Shown here: one piece after another, positions 45,984 to 57,732 of the stretch
Layout of the letters: every line of letters begins with the position of its first letter
Position numbering within the stretch: position 1 is the stretch's first letter
Assembly (NCBI GenBank): GCA_024138025.1
Contig: JAMXBD010002800.1
Span: 97,931 to 161,930, forward strand
Origin: Combretum micranthum
Taxonomy: Eukaryota > Streptophyta > Magnoliopsida > Myrtales > Combretaceae
DNA: 64,000 nt
Direction: 5' to 3'
The notes under the pieces: model-generated
The model's database searches: none
What the model saw: the letters and a program-made list of their open reading frames with translations, nothing else
Told to the model about the DNA's origin: nothing
Program-made: the position numbers and the translations under genes

Positions 45984-47150
45984 AGTTAAAGATTCTTTGG
46001 TTATCCCCTCTTCGAGTGAATATAGTAATACATTGTTAGGTATAGGTACGCAATACTTGTTTGTTGTATGCTAGGACTAGGCATTCTTAAATTAATTTAA
46101 TTCATTCGCTTAATGCTTTGATGAACTGGGTGTCTATTACGTGTTTAATCTGGTCCGAGGAGTAACAACCTGTCATGATGCAATGAATGTTAGTTAGGCG
46201 CTTAACCTAAGTCATGATGCAATGACTTTACCCATAATACAATGGTACGCTATGATACAATACGATTTGTTTTTGGTTGTAGGTAGCCATGGGAGAATAG
46301 TATTCGACTAACGTTTGCTTAATCTTAGGGGGAAATACCATGGTTAGTTCAAAGTTTATGGAACTTGTAAACTAGACTCATGTTGTGGACTGAGTTTAAG
46401 TACTATCAGGCAACGACTTTTAAACCCAAATGAAACTATTTCTTTATGGAATAGATATAGGAGATATAAGTATTCGGAGTGCTTATATCTACTCCCTGAG
46501 CAGCTGCTATTACTCAGGACCCTAAAATTCCTATAGTGTGATCCCGGGTTTGAATACCCTCCTGTTGTTCTGTTAAAGAAAACTTAATAAGATAATGACT
46601 TGATCGTGATGCATTTCATTTGATTTAAGTTTGTTTGATAAATTGTTCTTGTGTTTGTCATTGTGTACTGGGCCTTGGCTCACTTTTGCTGCTTTGTAGG
46701 TAATGAAGATGAGTTTATGATGATTTAGGATAGGGGTCAGATTTTGAGCGATTCATGACGAATGAACGAGTAGGAGCGCGACCCTTGGAATTTTGGAGAA
46801 GCTTTTGTACAAAGCATAATTCTCTATTTAGAAGGCTTGTTAGATAAGTCTAATAATAGACCTTAAGCTCTCTTTAGATTATCTTTTTTGTACTAAGAAA
46901 AACTTGTAAATTTTGTATGTCTTGTATTGACAGTAAACTTTGTACATATGATGTATATATATTATAGATTGTCTTATTAGCAATCTTGTTTTGTTAAAGG
47001 TTGTTTATAAAATTTTAGTAGATTTTATCAAACAATTTTCATAACTGCTAGTTTTAGAACAACCTTGCATATAATGTGAAAATGTTATATGTGGTTGGGA
47101 CTCGGTACTCTAAATTTCGGGATTTAGTAGGTCAGGTCATTATAAATAAG
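45984..47150 (+). repeat. Gypsy LTR remnant with decayed hairpin array (copy B)
   Basis: Homologous to 13967-15082, with an extra about 65 bases at the end resembling a gypsy LTR terminus. The hairpins at 46173-46260 keep one perfect member (AAGTCAT-GATGCA-ATGACTT, 46209-46228). Two others have loops changed to AATACA and GATACA and damaged stems. Confidence 0.6.
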
Positions 47151-47986
47151 GAGCCAGAGGATGCGTTAGTGGGCTTAAAGGAGCCTAAGCTAAGAAGACA
47201 AGTGACTAGGCTTAGACCTATCGTAGGGCCTACGCTTTTATTCTAAATAAATTGCAATAGACTAGCTACTTAGTATACGAATTAGTGCGTAAACCTTGGT
47301 ACTATTTCTAGAATATATTGTAACTAATTATGGTGACCTGGCACCTAGCACTTGCCATCACCTACAGAATCCTAGGGAGCAAATCATTATCTTTTCTACT
47401 ATATACACAGTAATGTACTACATAATAAATTATAGAAAATCAAAATACAACTTTTAACTCCCAAATTTGGCTTATATTCGAGCCTTGCTTGTACTCGAGC
47501 ATTTATGCTTAATTAATTTCATTTGCATCTTCGCCATGCATCACTTTTATATTACTAATTCCTTAATAAATTTGCTATGATCTGAGATATAACTTATAAC
47601 TCTCGTAGAAATTCCATATTTATCTATTATACGAAGTATTAGGTTTAGAGTGCCTTAAAAGATGGCTTAGTGAAAATCGTTTGTCCCCTTGATTAGTGGT
47701 TCTTAAGATTCTTTTTTATTTTTACATGATGCAAGGAATCAAAATTAAGACAGAAAATCAACACAATGGCTACTTGAATGCAAGTAGCATAATTGAATAC
47801 AAGTCTATTGGCGATGTACTACATTAGGTATATGTATAGCAGATAAGCCTCTAGGAAACATAAGTGATGGCCATGTGATATAGTTATGCTAGCTCACCAT
47901 ACAGTACTGCCCTTGCAAAGGACTATTACATGATATTTTACTATTGCTAATAACATTATCACTTACTACTGCTAATATTGAAATTA
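47151..47986. other. Spacer without recognised gene (copy B)
   Basis: Counterpart of 15083-15826, with about 135 extra bases at 47320-47456. The direct 'taact' at both edges suggests that copy A lost them by a microhomology deletion. Confidence 0.5.
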
Positions 47987-47991
47987 CATAA

Positions 47992-50900
47992 TGTCACGGC
48001 CTAAAGGGTACCCTAAACGCGATAGTCCGCCACACTCGATATTTAAATTCAAATATGATAACCTTAGTCATCCCATGAGTTTAGACACCGGGTGTAGGGC
48101 TTACTTTCACCATGGAGGGAACCTTACTTTGAATCAAAATATCTTAAGAAGACATACATAGCAATAAGAATATAAATCATAACAGTTATGACCAAGATTA
48201 ATCTATTACAAAAATTGAAGGGGCATACCCCTATCAAAATAATAAGAGTCTTTAGGGTCCATAAAAGTCTCTTACAATAATATGTATATATATATATATA
48301 ATTAAGGAGATTTAAGAAGAAGTCTATGCCTAACATCTAGGTCTCGACTTCTTCCAAAAAGCTCCTTAAATTCCAAAAGCTATACTTGAGAGAAATGTCC
48401 CCTTGAGGATAGCCATAGATAATCGTACTGCAATAGGAAACTATAAGGGTATAAGCTTGCGGCTTAGTGAGATTCACTTCCAAAATTAAATACTCAATCA
48501 AGCAATAAGGCAAGCAAGTTATAATGGACAATCATATGAAATGCACAAGCACGTGAGCATACAATACATAAGACTTTTCGGGAGTCCTATGTTGAATGGA
48601 TTTACGCCCTCCATTCAGGGTTGGGTGTTTCAGGCCCATACAACCATAGATTTCAATTTTTTCTCTCATTTATTTAGTGGTTGTTTCAGGTACCCACTCA
48701 CTCATTAATTATGTAGTTGATTCAAGTACCTACTCCACTTCCATTTTAATTTAGGCGACCCCACGCTGATGATCCTAATTTTCGGGCCCATCCGTTGTCT
48801 AGCTATTATGATTTTTTCCCACAAAAGTATAACAACGAATGTAATATGACTCAATATATGTTATGCATAGACAATTTAGTTAAATGGTCATGGCATATTA
48901 TTTAAGTGAATTATAGGCGATCATAGAGAATTCAAACACTTCAATTCTATACTAAATCATACAAATATTTATAGCAATTCCCATTTCGATATTGCTATCA
49001 TCAATTCAACCAAGTAGAATTCACATCCACATTCCAATTTTGTCTTTTCCTAATTCTAATGCCACTATTATTACAAGCAAAATCATAAGCATGTAATTTA
49101 AAGCAAGTGAACTCACTTTACCATGGCACAAAATTCCTCTTAATCGTAATAATCCTCATGAAGGTCTAGTCCATCTCCTAAGTGACCTAACAAAAGAAAT
49201 ACCTTCATATTTCTGTGAAGTTTAAACGAAACTTATAAATTCTATTCGTCAAAGTTCGTCTAAGAGGAAATTCCAACTTAAAATGGCCATAACTTGGTTA
49301 TTTTAACTCAGAATTTCACATATTATATATCGATTTCTACCTATTCAATGAGAGATATCTATTTATAAAGTTATTTTCCTCATATAAGGTCATTTGGGTC
49401 ATGAACAGTAAGGTACAGAATGTTACACGAAATTCCCAACCCACAAATCGAGTTCTAATTTTAATCCAAGTATCATTCGAAAGCTTTGATAGATACTTAG
49501 CTATCAATATATCTTGAAAAACTCTTTTATATACATATATAACTCAATATCATGCATGATTCATGGGTTAATGATCAATCTATTTCATTATGTATTCAAA
49601 CAATGTTTTGTGAAGTTTACAAGACATTAATTTTCTAAACTTTTTTTTTGAAAAATTTCCAAGTAAACCATGATTTCTTTAAAAGATTATTACTTTATGT
49701 TCAGTCTATTATTTTACTCTTGGAGTTTATATAAATATATATATATATATATGATCTTTCATATACTAACTCATTTTTTTATCATTATTCTCTTAAATAT
49801 TTCCTAGATGGCTTCTAGATCCATTCTTTCTAGCTTTGAAAAACTTACTTATTTCTTTAAAGAGATTCTTAATCTATAGTCTTCTTAAGAAATTTTGTAG
49901 AACCAAGGATCATTATTTTTAAGTCTTGAGAGTGAAAATCCTATATTTATATCACTAAAGTTTGTGCAAAGTTCTTTAGTTCTAACAACACATATATGAT
50001 GTGATTTTTATGTTTGTAAAACTAAGATTTATATTTTTCCTTTGCAAACTTTTAAGATTTCTTTTATTTCATTTTGAAGACACCTCTTTTATCAAATCAT
50101 ACACTTTGAACTTTGTTTTAAATTTTTCCTTTTAATTTTTGAAAATATCGTGACCCATTAAAGATGGAGAAAGTTATTTCCCTTTTCAAAATTTATTTCT
50201 TGAGTCATCCTCATCTTGTCTTAAAATTTGTTATTTTAGAAAAACCATTTGTGTCCTTTATGAGATCAAGATCATAATCTCATCTCTAAGTCTTTTTTTT
50301 TTTCAAAAACTTTCTTTGTTAAACATTTAGTTTTAGTCATTTTCTTAAGATCAAAATTTTGTTTATGTTGAGAACCTAGTCATATCTTGCCTTTACAATA
50401 TTTTGTCCACGAATCATGTATGTTTATGAGCATGTAACAAATATAAGAGAAGATTAAGTAAAGCATAAATAGAGCATAAAATAATCAAGTATTGGGAGAA
50501 CTAAGCTCCCTGGATATGGAAAAGTTTCCATCCCAACAGAAAAGAAAAGAAAGAAAAGAAGAAGAAGAAGTGCATTAAAGTAAATATTGAAAAGCAAAAA
50601 TATAAGAGCAATTATAGTAACAATATGGCAATATATGTAACAAGATATATATGGCAAGATACATATAGCATAATATTAATATGAGCATAATGGCATTTCC
50701 ATGAACAAGAACCAAATATGATTATAATGTTGTTTCTTTAGTTTTTCAACCTAAGAAACATACACTATGGCCATCTAAGGCTACACGACATGGGGGATTC
50801 TTAAGAGAAAGGTTTATTACCTAAAGAAAAGTTGTAGGAAAGAGGATAAAGAAAGTGTTTTTGTTTATGTTGTTGTGAATTGTATGTAGAGTATGTATAA

Positions 50901-51723
50901 AGAGATGGTTTTTTGTGTTTATGAAGAGAGTTTTTATGTAGTAGAAGAGAAGGTGGTAGAGAAGATTTGGAAAGAATTTTAAGAAGTGTTATGAGTAGTA
51001 ATTTTGGCATAGTAAACTTTAGGTTAAAAGGTGGTGTAAAGAGTATAAGAGATGGAGAGTATTTATAGAAAATGGGAGTGAATTTTTGAGAGATTAAAAT
51101 AAAAGAAAATAAATTGATGTAATATCATATAGGGGAAAGGGGTGTCGGCCATGTAGGGTTTTAGGGGGACAAATGGCTTATTTTATTATTTCATGTAATT
51201 TAAGTGTAATAATATGTAAAGTAGATATGAGTAGATGAATATGGGAAATGAAAAAAGTAAATAGAAGAAAGTATGGTAGCTTGTAAGGATGAACAGTGAT
51301 AAAGTAGAGATAGTGAATAGTGTAGCATTGTACTATGAATAGTATAGAAGACAAATTATTACCAGTAGTAAAAAAAATACGAGTAAAATCTCTATCAATA
51401 TTTTTTAGTTACGAAAAAAATAAACTGATATATTTGGAAATCTTATGAAATTACGAGGTCTAACGATACTAATAGTATATTCTTGGTATCCCAAGCCTGG
51501 GACACGATTTCAAAGTCTGTATCCGATCAGGTTCGAAGCATCCTAATATTATTACGAGCCAATCTACACTCTTCACTCATATTTCAACTTCTCAATTTAA
51601 GAACACAAGGTTGCCGGATCTAAACTGGTAGGGTTTCTTGAGGATTTGTTGACTTAAGGTTCCCGATTGATTTTCCGATTTAGGGTTTAAGCTTGAAATT
51701 ACCCTAAAAATTATGGGTTTACA
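47992..51723 (-). mobile_element. Solo LTR (copy B), TSD CATAA
   Basis: 3732 bp from TGTCACGG to TTTACA, with CATAA at 47987-47991 and 51724-51728. It is the duplicate of 15832-19546, TATA box at 51060-51067 on the minus strand. Confidence 0.92.
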
Positions 51724-51728
51724 CATAA

Positions 51729-52623
51729 TGTAATATTAAATGCATGCAAATGTTGGCCCATGGCCATTAATTTATTATAGAGGGCATCATTCACTTAGGC
51801 CCATAAGTTGAGCCCATCTTCTTGGCTTCATCCAACTCTATGCAATCCTTAGGAGCACAATTCACTTCAGATATTTCAATTGTACTTCCACTTCCTTCCT
51901 GCTCGAGTCATACTTTTACCTTGAACTGATACAAACCCTAGTTCATTACATTTTACATGCCTTAACAAACTTTTGGTATTAACACTTTGTTAAACAAATC
52001 CTAACACCTTAGGGCTCAAGAATCTTGATCTTATGTATGACTCATGAAAAAATTATCCTTAATTAAGTATAAATTATTGGTTCGAATTCTGTCTACGTTG
52101 AATCTCGCTACAAGGTAATTATGGAAAACATGTGTTTCACAATTATACTACTGGAAATCATCTTTCTTTTTTCTGTTCTTTTATTAATTTTTTTTATTTT
52201 TAAATGTTACTAATGAATAGGAGCCCACCATTATATTATATAATTATATATTCAACCTCTGGAAATGTACCAAAGAACATGTAAGGGCCTCGGTTTCATA
52301 TGATCTCAAGTAGGATCGGAGAAGCTGTGTACCCTAAGAATCACTTAGGGTTTTGATCTCAAGCAAGATCATCCCTTGTATGAAAATTTCGATATTCTCT
52401 CTATTTTAATTTTGAAAGAATTACTTAAATATTAATTAAAAAAATGATTTAGTCCTCTATATTTCTGATAAGGGGGACAAATAGAGAGAGAAAAAGCCCA
52501 CTACATTTATTATATCAAATTAATTATGCTAACTCCATTTATAGTCATAAATTGTGGAACATGCTCATGAAGAAATTTTACATGATGCAAAGAATATGTG
52601 TGTGTGTGTGTGTGTGAGTGTGT
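51729..52623. other. Spacer without recognised gene (copy B)
   Basis: Counterpart of 19552-20433. The TG microsatellite at 52597-52622 is longer than in copy A. Confidence 0.5.
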
Positions 52624-53548
52624 CAAAATAAGGATCTTTATGCCACAGGAAAATACTTCATGGCAGGGGGTGAACAATTTAAGCGCAGATAGTTGATTAG
52701 TGAAGCAATGTTTTCTCTAATAAATAAACCTCATGTCCATGACAAAACCCATAAGGTCAAATTACGACACACTCTACTTCAAACAGCCTTATCAAAGGGT
52801 TTTTTTCAGCAGACCCTTTTGGTATAATTTTTAAACGAACCAGAGCTTTATTATTCAAGTACGGTGCCTTAATTTGTTTACCTATGCTATAAAACCTTAT
52901 CGCATGGTGCAAAGATCTAACAAAGTTTTAGAGCATGGTTATCTTTATACCTTTTAAAAAGAAAATTAGTCGGACATGGTTAAAGGAAACTTACAAAAGC
53001 TTTATTGAATAGTGGAGGTATGTTACAAGGATACACTTACAGGACTAAAACACTAAAAAAAATTTCCCATAAAATACTCAGAGACTCTCTTATATTTTTT
53101 CCCTTCTCTATTTTTCTCCATGCCTAAACCTGATTTCTGCTTGCATTTTATAGAAAAATTTTTCAGAACTAAAACAGTAAAAAGTGCTACAGTGATCTAC
53201 TGCTATAGTAACAGTAACCCACTGCTACAGTAAAAAAGTGCTACCTTACCCTTAAAAAGTTGCTACAGTACCTATGCCACAGTGCCGAACTGTAAATCCT
53301 TCATTTTTCTTCTGCCTTTTTTGTGTTTTCTTCTGCCTTGTCCATGTCCATTTGTCTTCCGGGTTTTTCTCCTTTTTATTTTCCTGTTTGTCCGTGAATT
53401 TCCTTTGTTTTGATCCTTCAATTATTTCCTTTGTTGTGATCCTTCAATTTTTTATTCTGATCCTGTTGGCCTGTGAATTTCCCTTGTTTTGATCCTTCAA
53501 TTATTTTTGTTATGATCCCTCATTCTTCTTCTTCTTTTTTGTTCAATT
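52624..53548 (-). repeat. Pararetrovirus terminal repeat, copy B
   Basis: Homologue of 20434-21334, TATA box at 53146-53152, TACTGTAGCA repeats at 53187-53288. Confidence 0.8.
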
Positions 53549-53659
53549 TTTTTAATCCTATAACCTGTTTATGTCTTCTTGTGCTTCCATTTCTTCATTC
53601 TCATCCTCCGTATAATTGGGATCATATGAATTATCTTTTTCATCCTGTTCATCTTCCAT

Positions 53660-55300
53660 ATTTAAGATTTCCTTAAGTGCCTTTAAATATCTTGACTAAA
53701 TTGCTCCTTTTTGTTTTATGAAGATGAATTTCGTCTCAGTGGTTGCAATAAGATGAAATTCGGGATCTTCTGGTATAAACATGCTCATTTTGTCAGCAAT
53801 GTATAGTTTTAACTATTCTTCCAAACTATTGGTGGATTCCAACCTGTAGATTTTTTGGATAATTGAAACCTTCCCTCTAATTGGGGAAGTCCAAAAGCAA
53901 GTTTGTGTTGGTCTGGATTCAAATTTTAACCACTCTAGTAGTACTGCATTTATTTTTACATGATATTTTACAAGGATATCATGTTTCTCATGTTCCCATT
54001 CTATATCTCTTAAGGCTGCTAGAACTTCATGAAACATTTTTCCCATGGGTTAGGCCATAAATTGTGGAAATGTGCCTACAATTTCTGTGATAAGCCCATA
54101 ATCAAGAAGAGTAGCCAATGTGTATTCCTGGTCTCCAATCCTGAATCCTTTAAAATTGCTAAGATCTATAATCGATGTATGTATATTATAATGCACATGA
54201 GTTGGGCAATAATATTTATCTTGATAATGATTATTCATCTCAACTTGTGAGTCCTTTCGCAAATAGGAGTAACATGGAGGGTTTGAAAAAGCCTTTACCC
54301 TTACCATAGTTCCAAATCCAGCTCCATCAAAACATATGTGTTATTCCTATATTGTCTTTTGGAGCAATATAAAAGGTTTTAAAAAAGCTTCCTTCGCATA
54401 TCCTTTTATCAACGATTTTGGAAGAGATGGTAGTTTTGAAATGAATTCAGTTCTTTTGAAGAAAAGGAATGCGGTTGCATTTTCATATTTTTCTTGAGGT
54501 GTTTTTCCTATTTTTCTCCTTTGAAATGGGAACGTTTCCCTGCAGTCCTTACTGTATTCCTTAATGCTTTCAATACTTCTCTTCTTATTTGGGTTTTCTG
54601 TGATTTTAAGAGAAGATATTTTCCTTTCTTGTTCTTCTTTCAGAGAGTTCAAATCCGTATACCTTTGTGTATCCTTAATATACCCTGTAGTACTTTCAAC
54701 ACTCCTAAAGTTGTCAAGAGCAGGATCCACATAAATTTCCTATTTCCTTGTTATTTGCTTGACCTAATTTGCTGCGGTTTCAAGATCATGGAATCCTCTC
54801 CATGAAGGATTCGGATAATCTGTTATTTGGGTTTGAACGTCATTCCAGTATCAAAAAACTCCTATCAAATGTCCCCTTGCAACTCCATACATTTGATATT
54901 TTCTTTTAATTTATCCCTTATGCCCCTGTATCCTTTGTGATGATTCATTATCCTATGGCCTTTTCATGTAGTAAGTTTCTTGTGTTCCTTTGATACCTTG
55001 TATTTCTATCTCATTAAAATATCTAGCCAGAGTACAGCAAATTACATATTTGAATTTGTCTTGGCTAGTTAGGGACCATACACTGTTTATGAGAGTCATA
55101 TGTGTCTCTCCCTTGACATTAATTAGGAATGGTACTTGAAACTTCCTTAGTGAACCTATTAGTATTATAGGTAGAGCTATATCACCAATCATAACCTGTG
55201 GTCCTTCCATAACCTCTGATAACCTTGTTCCACTAGAACTGCATGCATGTGATCCTTGAGAAGATATTAGCCTAAATCCTTTGTCCATTCGAAATTCCAT
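53660..55300 (-). pseudogene. Pararetrovirus 3' ORF with viroplasmin-like motif (copy B)
   Basis: Open segments are 55300-54953 (115 codons), 54730-54347 (127), 54307-54050 and 54046-53813. The N-terminal part is better preserved than in copy A (contains FKYVICCTLARYFNEIEIQG where A has a frameshift). The viroplasmin-like motif lies at 54889-54762, with the same internal stop as copy A (54851-54853) and an extra stop where A has the last Trp. Start near 55300 chosen from the Met common to both copies. Confidence 0.6.
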
Positions 55301-55413
55301 GTTTTCCTGAAAAAAAAAAATTATTTATATTAGTAAGCGAGATAACTCATCTGCTGCAGTATAATGTCTTCCCTTAATATGTTCAAATTCTACCTTATAG
55401 CCTTTATTTATTA

Positions 55414-56640
55414 TTACATCTTAAACTTTAACCATCTTCTTCTACTCATTTTATTATTCCCTGTGTTCTTATGGAATTTAACTATAGCATCACAGCCTGT
55501 TCTAACTAACATCTCTTTTTTATTTATCAGAAAAAATCTAAAATTATCTAAGCAATTTACAACAGCCATTATTTCTCTATCTATACTTAGTAAATTCTTT
55601 TCCTTGAACTTTCCACTTATATACCTGCAAATTTCTTCAATTTTCCTTTCAACATATTTATGAGGTTTTCTTAACAAAGTTCCTCCTCATCCTAGATCAC
55701 ATCCATCAGTTTCAACGATCAAGAAGTCCGTGTCTAGGGGTAATCTCAACCTTGGTAACCTTTTGACCTGTTTCTTTATTTTTCTTATTTGTTTTATGTC
55801 CTCTTGGGACAAACTTTTAAAACTTGAAATCTTGTTATAAAAGGGTCCTACTAAAGAATTTAAATCTTTTATGAAATGTCTTGCATAATTTAGTAAACCT
55901 AAAAATGCCTGTAATTGCTTTTTGTTCATTTGTTCAAGAAATTCTATCACCTTTTTGACTATATATTCCTGTAACTGATTTTTCCTTTTCCTATTTCTAC
56001 TCCTAAAAATTCAATATTCCTTTTGAAAAACTATGCCTCTTTTGTGCTTATTACTATTCCCTGTCTTTGAAATTCTGAAAGCACCATCTTTAAATGCCCT
56101 ACGTGTTCATGTTCGCTTTTGGAAAAAACAAGAACATCATCCAAATAAATTGCAATTAAATCCTTTAGATTTTGAAAAGCTATATTCATTTTTCTTTGAA
56201 AAATTGAAGGTGCATATTTTAATCCAAATGGCATAACTTTCCATTGAAAATGTCCTTGTGGACAGGTAAAAGCAGTCCATGGTTGTGACTCTTCATCCAT
56301 CTTTACCTACCAAATCCTGCTTTGCAGTCAAATTTACTGAATATGTAACAATTTTGTATTTTGTTAACTAATTCAGTTTTGTTAGGAAGATTGTAAGAAT
56401 CATCCCTTGTGTTATCATTCAATTTCCTATAATCTATTACCATTCTTGATTTTCCTCTTGCTATTTTACTCCTTTTTCTGACAATGAATGCAGGACTTTT
56501 ATGCTGACTATCTAACCTTTCTATGACCTCTAATTCCATTAATTCATTTATGTGCATTTCAAAATCTTCTCTATCTAAATTATCACACTCTATTGCTCTA
56601 GAATAAATCCTTAGGCTAGGGTTTATTATATCTAATTTAC
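55414..56640 (-). pseudogene. Pararetrovirus reverse transcriptase and RNase H (copy B)
   Basis: 56557-56303 holds RT fingers (RMVIDYRKLND, FDCKAGF). 56300-56031 holds the palm with WKVMPFGLKYAPSIFQRK and the catalytic YLDDVLVFS. 55950-55687 holds the RT thumb and start of RNase H (LNYARHF, IVETDGCDLG), and 55677-55414 the RNase H end. Frames are broken at about 56302, 56000 and 55685. Less damaged than copy A around the catalytic box. Confidence 0.85.
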
Positions 56641-56953
56641 ATACTATCTTATTCCTTTCCTAAAACCTTGTTGAGTTTTCTCCAAAAATTTCTTCTTTCT
56701 TCAGGCTACTAATAATTTGATCAAGATCTGGGTAACCTATTGCCAAACATGAATTTTCCAAAATCCTGTATACCTTTTCCTATTTTACCATTTTTCCTTT
56801 ATTTATTTCTCTTTCCTTCCATTCAACCTCTTCTTCTAAGAATTCTTTTAATTCTTCAGACTCCTTTGAATTTTCTTCTATCCTTCGTTTACCATTTTCC
56901 TTTCCTTGACATTCTCCTAACCTTTGGCATGCGCAATCATTTTCATTACGTCT

Positions 56954-57544
56954 TTACAACAGTCTAATGTCTGGTTCTGTATTTTTTAAATAATTTTGAT
57001 ATACTATGGCTGGATGTCCTAAAATATTTATAGTATATTTAATGATCAAAATACCATGGTGATTACTTAAAAGAAAATGTAGTCCTATTATACATCTAAT
57101 TTTTGAACTACCAAAATTCCATAATTGTATCATTCCACTATGCATAGGTATAATCCATTCTTCTCCTATGAAAAAACTTACTTTATGTTTCTTTATACAC
57201 CTATATTCCTTTGTTTTATTTCCATGAATATCTGAACTAATTCTACATATATCCATTTGCTCTACTTCATCTATAGGTGCTATTCCTTCATCTATCATGT
57301 TTCCAGTACTACCTGTATCTATTAATGCATCTAGTTCTATTGTTTGTGTCTTAAAGAATAACCTTATCCTAATATATATACCTACAAATTTTGTAATATG
57401 CCTTTCTTCTAGACTCGACATCTTTAACTCCTTAATCCTTTCATCTTTTATCCTTTCCAAAGACATGTTAGCTGCTCCCATGTAGCTTCTTATTGTATCT
57501 TCATGGCCATCTCCTTCCTCTCTTATTATTATTCCTTTATTCAT
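56954..57544 (-). CDS. Pararetrovirus protease segment (copy B)
   Basis: 196 open codons with the aspartic protease site ALIDTGSTGNMID about residues 85-97 and GEEWIIPMHSG followed by GLHFLLSNHHGIL, the C-terminal part lost in copy A. Part of a polyprotein, so the Met at its start is not a real initiation site. Confidence 0.78.
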   Translation of the reverse strand: MNKGIIIREEGDGHEDTIRSYMGAANMSLERIKDERIKELKMSSLEERHITKFVGIYIRIRLFFKTQTIELDALIDTGSTGNMIDEGIAPIDEVEQMDICRISSDIHGNKTKEYRCIKKHKVSFFIGEEWIIPMHSGMIQLWNFGSSKIRCIIGLHFLLSNHHGILIIKYTINILGHPAIVYQNYLKNTEPDIRLL

Positions 57545-57732
57545 ATTGTCCTTTGCCTTTCCTTTCTCTAAAATTGTTAACCTTTCTTTTATTCTCTATA
57601 TCTCTTCTTCTATCCTGTCTATCTCATTATCAATCCTCATTATCCTTTCTCCCATTGCATCTTGTTGAGAAGTTCTATTGACTATAAACCTCTCATTAAA
57701 ATGAAACCTTTTATTTCTTTGTTCTAGGTATA

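Larger units (their letters stand above)
45984..57732. repeat. Segmental duplication, copy B
   Basis: Collinear with 13967-25503. Ends at 57732 because a chromovirus is inserted there, so the true duplicated block may be longer. Contains the same solo LTR and target duplication, and shared stop codons in the viral sequence. Confidence 0.92.
52624..57732 (-). mobile_element. Endogenous pararetrovirus, copy B (3' half)
   Basis: Same integration as copy A, carried by the segmental duplication: identical TG-repeat flank and same left edge. Contains the terminal repeat (52624-53548), the viroplasmin-like ORF, RNase H, RT and protease, then is cut by the chromovirus at 57733. The rest of this copy should lie beyond the window. 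Confidence 0.88.
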
